A model generated the notes under the pieces. It ran no database searches. It had not been told where the DNA came from and saw nothing but the letters and a program-made list of their open reading frames with translations. From positions 382,164 to 446,163 of the forward strand of contig NW_025064901.1 in the NCBI RefSeq assembly GCF_019112545.1: 64,000 nt of DNA, written 5' to 3'. This document shows, in pieces, positions 58,288 to 64,000 of this stretch. The DNA comes from Guyanagaster necrorhizus. Taxonomy: Eukaryota > Basidiomycota > Agaricomycetes > Agaricales > Physalacriaceae. Every line of letters begins with the position of its first letter. Position 1 is the stretch's first letter. The position numbers and the translations under genes were made by a program.

Positions 58288-59035
58288 CTACTGAGGCGGT
58301 TGGAAGCTGAGCATAATAGGGTCAGCCAAAGACGATTCGGAAAGACAGAAAACACACCCAGGAGGAGGAGCACCGGTGAACCCAGGAGGAGGGAAAGGCA
58401 TACCAGGAGGGAAGCCTGGGGGTCGAAAACCAGGCGGAGGACCTGGCATGCCGCCAGGGGGGAAGCCCATTGGTGGACGCATCGGCGGCTGGCCAACTAC
58501 AAATGGTCATGATCGAGTTGCAAGTAAAACCAAAAAAAATGGGATACGCACTCGGGGGCATCATGCCCATACCACGACCCGCAGGCATACCGCGACCTGG
58601 ACCAACGGGTAGCTAAAGGCGGCTGAATAGGTAAGAAAGTCCAGGCGCAGGGACGAGTAAACCATACAGCATTCTTCTTATCCTCATCAACGACGGGCGG
58701 TGGTCCCTCCACGCTGATGCTGACGACAGTCTCGCCGCGAAGAATGACAAGTCCAAGGGTGCGCTTGATCTCCTGCTCCTGACCAGAGCCCACCTCACCT
58801 GCGTCTTTCTTCTTTGTTCGTACCCTACGGAACTCTTCACAATCTGCAAGAACAAGGTTCATGTGCCGGTCGAATGCGAGCATCTGACCGGTGAGCGCGC
58901 GTCCGTCATTGATGGTGACCTTGAGACGCCAGTTGATCAGGGAGAGCATTTTGCCCCCTTTTGATTTTGGTGGAGGCTGCAGGTAACAGTGAGCATGCTG
59001 GCCAGGGAATAATAACGAGGGTAGAAGGGCACCAT
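58288..59035 (-). CDS. SMB1: Small nuclear ribonucleoprotein SmB/B'
   Basis: The Sm fold is MLSLINWRLKVTINDGRALT GQMLAFDRHMNLVLADCEEF RRV (Sm1) and KRTLGLVILRGETVVSISVE GPPP (Sm2, with RGE). The family N-terminus PPPKSKGGKM precedes it. The proposed start is an ATG at 59035 followed at once by a 56-base intron (58977-59032), giving MPPPKSKGGK. The internal Met at 58949 is the alternative. The tail is the typical SmB Pro/Gly/Met part: VGPGRGMPAGRGMGMMPP, then after another intron IGQPPMRPPMGFPPGGMPGP PPGFRPPGFPPGMPFPP. The end is either the unspliced stop at 58288 or, after one more intron, a TAG at 58275. Core component of spliceosomal U snRNPs. Confidence 0.92.
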
Positions 59036-60537
59036 GGTGAACAGCGAGCGGGGACCGTGTTTTTTTTTTTTTGTTCTTTACAACGATGAGAGCAAAGTCG
59101 AAAGGCTTGTGAAAAAGACAGGTACAAACAAAGGCGGAGGTATAATAATGCCTATTTGGGTTGTTCAACGCAGAAAACTGAATTATCAGGTCAAGTGACA
59201 GTAAGTTGGTTGTTGCCAAGTTGGAATTCTCTAGCTACTTGGAGAAAATACCGTTTCGTAAAAGCATAGTTTGCGACATTTGTGGGTGGGTGCACCGACT
59301 ATTGAGTCAGCTCGGTCCGTGAGCCGACGTTACAGAAAGACGTCGGACGTCGGGCCTCCCCTTCGAGCGCCGTTCCGACCATCCGAACGTCTTTCGTACC
59401 GACTTCCGTAGTCTGGTGACCGGACAATTATTCCTCTGCAGTAAAATTAATATGATCCGCGAGGGAGGGGGGGGGGGGGGGAGCCAGGCCACCCGTTACC
59501 TTGAAGGCGGTACTGAACCATTTATGTAAGGCCGTCTCAGTGGATCACGCCTCGACCCGCCCTGGGTATGACACAGAGTATTTACTTACAAAGTTCGAAG
59601 GTGTGCGCTCTTGAGCTAGAAAAGGCCAGTGGAAACCAAATCATTGGAATCGGGTCGGGTTGTTCCTTGCAAATATTATGCTTCCCTGAGTTGGATTGCA
59701 TTTGGATTGCACTGTTCGCGGGACCGAATTTGTGTAGTACGTTTTCCAGGGCGTTCCAGGTTGGTAGCTAGGAATTGTTCTGTTGGACTTTGATGGGGCG
59801 GTGCCGATTGTGCGCGGCGACAACCGTGGATTTGAATTATGGTGATGAATTTCAGAATTTATCGCATTCTTCCCTGGGTTTCGAAAGTGGTGCGGCACCG
59901 AAGTCCAAAGAGGGACAATCGTCCTAGGCGCTAGCGCCTAGGAACGTTCAGGTGGGTGGGTTTTTTTTTTTTTTTTTAAAAATTGTGGCACTGTTTGGGG
60001 TGGTGTAATATTGCGGCACCGAGACAGCGTCAAGTGGCATGTATGTATCCTGGTTGAGGTATCTGCGTCGGGTGTCTGATTGTTTTTCCCCTTGGGATTG
60101 CCCTGGCAGATGCGGTAGTGTTTAGTTACCGGAGGGGGGGAGGGGGGTTAGCTGAACCGGTAATTTCTATTTGAGATAAGTTGTCCGGTGATTTAGGACA
60201 AGGGCTAGCTATAAACAGTTAGGGAGGCGGGGTGACGAGGCGGGTGGCGTTTGGGTTGGGATAAAATTTGAAGATGGTATGTAACGGAGTTAATTAATAA
60301 TACAGGTGGTGGTGGTAGTGAAGGATTGGCCGTCTAGACCGTCGAAGATGCACAGAACGACGGAAGCAATGCTGATAGGTGTCTGATGGAAGTGAGCTGT
60401 ATTGTCAATGCTGGTGTACAAGGCTACATATCATACATATCCGTGCTGTCTATTGTGTAGTATATACTGGGGATACCCGGTAGAATCAAGAAAGAGCTAG
60501 TCCATTCCAAAACAGAGATGCAATGCAGAGGTGTGTG
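59036..60537. other. Gene-poor region with homopolymers and a perfect palindrome
   Basis: No convincing gene. It holds a 15-base G run (59467-59481), a T run (about 59961-59977), a perfect palindrome (59922-59943) and an 11-base direct repeat TGCGGCACCGA (59891-59901 and 60012-60022). These may mark a decayed mobile element. Confidence 0.5.
59922..59943. repeat. Perfect 22-bp palindrome
   Basis: Core CTAGGCGCTAGCGCCTAG is its own reverse complement, and the symmetry extends two bases on each side. It could fold as a hairpin or be two abutting inverted ends. Confidence 0.95.
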
Positions 60538-61268
60538 TTATGAACGGGGTTTGCGACCCCGCATACGAAAGGCAGCATGGTGGTCGTCACGTAGACGAAC
60601 CTGGGGATGGCGAGAAGGGGGCTGGTGGAGGAAGCGGGTCTGGGGCGGCGGACGCTCGTCTTGGGGGCGGTATTTGATGGGCAGTGAGGCGGTTTCCTCA
60701 TATTGGGACGAGGAAGGGGATGAGGGCATAGAAGAAAGGGTGATGAACGAGTCCGTCGGTGACGGCGGGGGCGGGAAGCAAGGGCGGGACACAGCCCATG
60801 TCCGTAAGTGGTCGGCGAGCGTAGCTAGAACGGTGGCCGGCCTTTTTGGAAGGGATATCGGAAGGGAGCGGTCTGAACGACTCTGCTCTGGGATGGTCAT
60901 CGCGACGGTGGGCGGCGTCCGACGCTGGCTAAGCAGTTTTGGGGTCCGGTATGGGCGTTGTGGTCGGGGCACCGGCACCACCTCAGGGATCACGGTTGCC
61001 CATGCATGTATCTTCTCCCATGTCCAGGACGAGGGCGACACGTCGTGAATGGTGTGGTAGATGGGCTCCTCGTCGCTCTCTGCACTCGAGGACGAGGAGG
61101 GCAGGACCCGTACATTAGCGGGACCTCTGTTCTGGCATTCTGGGGAGCAATACGTCCATGAGCCGCTCTGCAAGACGGTTAGCAACGGTCTCGGACGATG
61201 AGGAGGACAAGAAGAAGGAAAGGACGCACCAAATGGCGTTCACAAGTCAAACACCAGTCGACGTCCAT
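60538..61268 (-). CDS. ECL1-like zinc-binding life-span regulatory protein
   Basis: Exon 1 is MDVDWCLTCERHL (ATG at 61268). After an intron of about 65 bases the frame resumes with SGSWTYCSPECQNRG. The CxxC...CxxxC arrangement within the first 30 residues, next to a long disordered Ser/Pro-rich remainder (PSSSSSAESDEEPIYHTIHD, RPCFPPPPSPTDSFITLSS), is the hallmark of the fungal Ecl1/life-span regulatory factor family. In fission yeast Ecl1-family proteins bind zinc and extend chronological life span under nutrient stress. The stop is at 60538 after RGRKPRS. Only the N-terminal motif is conserved, so the functional transfer is tentative. Confidence 0.7.
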
Positions 61269-61530
61269 CGTTGTGCCTCCAAGCCATCATGAGGCCAGCC
61301 CTTTTATTTCTCTCCAATCTTTCTTCAGAGAATCTAGATCCATTATTTATTTATTATCCAATTCCGAGTTAATCCATATCCCCATTTAGCATCACAGATC
61401 TACAATCTCACCCCTTCCCACGCTTGTGAGAAACTCGCACTGATGCACTGATGCGGTCCATGGACGGCCCAATTACCACCAGAAACAAACACACCACAAT
61501 AACACCCACCCTCTCCGTTCTAGCCTCTCT

Positions 61531-61555
61531 CCACTCCACTCCACTCCACTCCACT
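61531..61555. repeat. (CCACT)5 pentanucleotide repeat
   Basis: Five exact CCACT units, immediately beyond the stop codon of the Shr3-like gene (minus strand, stop at 61556). They therefore lie in its 3' untranslated region. Confidence 0.95.
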
Positions 61556-62221
61556 CTACTCTTTCTTCCCCGCTTTCTCTTTCTTCTCCTTCAAATCTCT
61601 TCCACGCCGTTCCCACTCTTGCCCAGCCTGCGGCACCATCAGTTCAGCACCATGCCCCCAGCCCCAGAAAAGCTACTAACCTGCAGCGCCAGGATCCCAC
61701 CAAGGCACACCACAATGATCACATTCGCAGCACTCAGCACCCGCATGGCCTCAATACGGTCCTCCCTAGTCTCGTCTTCCAGCGGTGTCGCTATCGTACG
61801 CAGCGTAGGGATGATCACAGTCAAATATACAGCGATCGCAAACACGTAGGCACCTGTGGAAAGATAAGTTTCTCAAGACTGAAGAAAAAGACGTTCGGAG
61901 ACCCAGTGACGACCCATCAAAAAACATCGCACTGTCGTCCCACTTGTGCAACTTGCTCACAAGCCCGACCAGTCCAATTCCCATCATGGCATGTAGCAAC
62001 GCTTTAATCGCTGTAGGCGCATTGAAGAAAGTCGTGTAGAATTGAAACCCGTCCGAGATAATTTCTGCCGTGAGAGGCCGCCAGAGAAGCGCATGGTCCA
62101 GCGTAAAGCAAATAGACAGAATTCCTGCTCAAATTAGATTAGCACCGCACAAATATACAACTTTCTGCTCACCTAGGAAGAATGATACAGGTCCTAGGAC
62201 AGCTGCGTGGCGAAAGCCCAT
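61556..62221 (-). CDS. SHR3: Shr3-like ER chaperone for amino acid permeases
   Basis: Starts MGFRHAAVLGPVSFFLG at 62221. Exons give ILSICFTLDHALLWRPLTAE IISDGFQFYTTFFNAPTAIK ALLHAMMGIGLVGLVSKLHK WDDSAMFFDGSSL, then AYVFAIAVYLTVIIPTLRTI and EAMRVLSAANVIIVVCLGGI LALQ. A last intron leads to AGQEWERRGRDLKEKKEKAG KKE with TAG at 61556. Four spans plus a charged Lys-rich cytosolic tail match Shr3 (SH3 family), which folds amino acid permeases in the ER membrane. FYTTFFNAP and KLHKWDDSAMFFDG are family-diagnostic blocks. Length of about 200 residues is normal. Confidence 0.9.
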
Positions 62222-62392
62222 CGTTGTCGAGATGCAAAAAAAAAAAGGCGCTGGCCAGCGCTTAAAAAATTCATTTATGCTTGGTCATGTGACACAAAAT
62301 ACACGTTCCACATCGCACAGGGTATAGAATAAACACAACAATCGAAAATGCTATAGATGACAATGTTCAAGATGAGCCAAAAAGAATGCAAA

Positions 62393-64000
62393 TCACAACG
62401 GTATAGGCGAGCCAGATGGCGCAGGACTTGGAGGCGCCCGGGCACTCCCGACAATTCGAGAGTACCGATTTCCCCTCTCACTCACTGCAACATTCAGCCC
62501 ACGCGTCGCAGCTACTCCCGCAGCCTTGCTCAGTCGAGGTGTATCAGGCGGCGTCCCAGCGTCAGGTCCCGAAACCGCACTCTCCCCGTCCGTATCGTCT
62601 GCCACCGACGACGAATATTCCCCATCGCTCTCCGCTGGTGCCGACAGCGTCCGCCCAGCCAATCCCAGCAACTCGTCGGCAGCTCCATCAGTGTATTGCC
62701 GACTGTTCCGTCGCGTATCTACCTCTAGCTCCCCCAGCTCCTCCTCAACATCACCCACATTGAACACCTGATTAAATTCGCCGAGCATCAAGCTAAACAC
62801 CCCAGCAGGGATGCCTAATGTCGGGCTAAACACGATCCCTACATTCCGCATCGACATCTTGTTCACTGCAGAGTTCTGCACAATCAAGATGAGGTGCGCA
62901 GTTAGGGCTCGCAAGAGGCTATAGTTGGCTATTGGCAGCGATGCGATTAGGTGCGACAGCGTCCGAACCCGTTCCTGCGGGTCATCGCGTTCCATAACCG
63001 CAAGGAAGTCCAAATGTAGCTCCCGTGTAAGTATACTCGCAGGAAGCTCTCGGAGGAAGCTTTTCAAAAGCCCTGCAATTGCGTGCGGATCCCAGTACTC
63101 GTCCGAAGCCAACAAATCGATGTCACCCTCTGCAAGCCGTCAGTGCCTTTCGTATAGCCTGGAAAGGCACCCACCTGCATTAAACATGTCCTTAAGATTC
63201 TTGATCACAGCAGAGCTTCCACTAAGGCGATAGATGCCCTCCTCCTGTTCTGCGTTTTTCGCTTCCAAGTACTGTATCGCGCGGAAGACAATCGAAGGAA
63301 GATGCGCTACTGACGAAACTTCCAGTGACTCTTCCAAAGTCACTCCAAAGACCGGTCGCGGTAAAGGCGGCTTCTCCGCACCTAGGAACAAGCATTTCAT
63401 CAACCCAGTCAATTATCGATGACACACTTACCATTCGGCCTCCCAAAACCCCAGAAGCCCCTCGACTTGGCCTTCTCTCGTCGATCACTCCCCGACTCGC
63501 CCTGCGGATCCCTCCCGGATCCAAACTTGTACCCAGCTGGAATCGGCGCTCCATTCAACGGCCCAGATATCTTCACTTTCCCATCAGGCGAAGGAGCCCT
63601 GTCGCGGTCAGGCGTAGGCGACGGATGCAACGACTTGTGGTCTCGCTCGCGATGGCGTTCGGGAGAGCGCGTCGCTCGAGGCACGTCTGAATAGTGTCCC
63701 AACTCAGACTGCGAGCGATCCGTCCCACTAGCCCCATTGGCACTTGTCAGAGGGGACGAATCAGGTAAACTTGATGCGAGGGCCTGTCCTCGTTCCAGAA
63801 TGCGACGCGCATTCTGCGCATCCGACATAGCTGGCCCGGGATACCGCTCAGTAGGAGATGCTTCCTGAACAGATTTCGACGGACTCGAGGATCGCGTGAT
63901 AGTGCTGTATTCGTCCGGCAACACCGGACCTGAAAAGAGCTTCGCGTTAGTGGCGTCCGGCGCAAGTCGAGAGATCGGCACTGCAGCCTGTTTGGAAACA
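62393..64000 (-). CDS. RhoGAP-domain protein (partial, N-terminus beyond window)
   Basis: Minus-strand gene running off the right edge. The visible N-terminal part is disordered, with Ser/Pro/Arg-rich tracts (RSPERHRERDHKSLHPSPTP) and SRGFWGFGRPN. The RhoGAP domain follows: FGVTLEESLEVSSVAHLPSI VFRAIQYLEAK, the arginine finger EEGIYRLSGSSAVIKNLKD, then EGDIDLLASDEYWDPHAIAG LLKSFLRELPASILTRELHL DFL and NMRNVGIVFSPTL-type MSMRNVGIVFSPTLGIP. The C-terminus is disordered, ending SARAPPSPAPSGSPIPL with a stop at 62393. R in GIYRLSG is the catalytic arginine finger. It should speed GTP hydrolysis by a Rho/Cdc42-type GTPase in polarity. The FWGFGRPN-RhoGAP order resembles Bem3/Rga-like proteins, but the missing N-terminus (possibly PX/PH) prevents a firm name. 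Confidence 0.9.

Noticed and set aside
60543..60563. Perfect hairpin CGGGGTTTGCGACCCCG resembling a T-arm or terminator
   Set aside because: It lies in the coding end of the ECL1-like gene; the loop does not match the tRNA consensus, and fungal genes do not use such terminators.

Overview
The window is nuclear DNA of a filamentous basidiomycete fungus, most likely an Agaricomycete. Nearly every gene is broken by short introns of about 45-65 bases with GT..AG (twice GC..AG) borders. Genes are densely packed on both strands, and the proteins are fungal (velvet factor, Shr3-type permease chaperone, ECL1-like factor, GDP-mannose transporter, Arp9, fungal multi-span membrane families). CDS coordinates below span start to stop and include introns. 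Exon joins were made by eye from splice signals plus protein-family knowledge. The species cannot be named from the sequence.

Layout, left part (1-12 kb): a Thp3/LENG8-type SAC3 protein (cut by the left edge), cytochrome c1, a small CYSTM stress protein, a velvet regulator, Tim23, a TPR protein, a P-loop polynucleotide-kinase-like protein with an apparent one-base frameshift, and the Vms1/ANKZF1 ribosome-quality-control hydrolase. Middle-left (12-34 kb): phosphomannomutase, DNA polymerase delta catalytic subunit (with a 10-N assembly gap inside an intron), Bfr2/AATF, a PX-BAR sorting nexin, a C2H2 zinc-finger protein, condensin subunit Brn1, a SET-domain protein, ribosomal protein eL30, Arp9 and lanosterol synthase.

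Middle-right (34-49 kb): a multi-span membrane protein, a PQ-loop protein, an MFS transporter, a poorly resolved stretch, the Golgi GDP-mannose transporter and an HMG-box transcription factor with about 2 kb of gene-free upstream DNA. Right part (49-64 kb): pyruvate carboxylase, a 4 kb gene-poor stretch, SmB, an ECL1-like zinc protein, an Shr3-like ER chaperone and a RhoGAP cut by the right edge.

This looks like ordinary core-genome housekeeping DNA, not a gene cluster; I found no convincing new multi-gene system. Two genes feed mannosylation (phosphomannomutase, GDP-mannose transporter), and two cell-cycle genes (Pol delta, condensin) carry MluI cell-cycle boxes near their starts. The most interesting signals are in gene structure: a 17-base exon carrying the biotin lysine of pyruvate carboxylase next to a GC-AG intron, a second likely GC-AG intron in the velvet gene, four stop-free 48-base introns, a start codon standing alone before an intron in SmB, and a 42 bp divergent start-to-start interval between Arp9 and lanosterol synthase.
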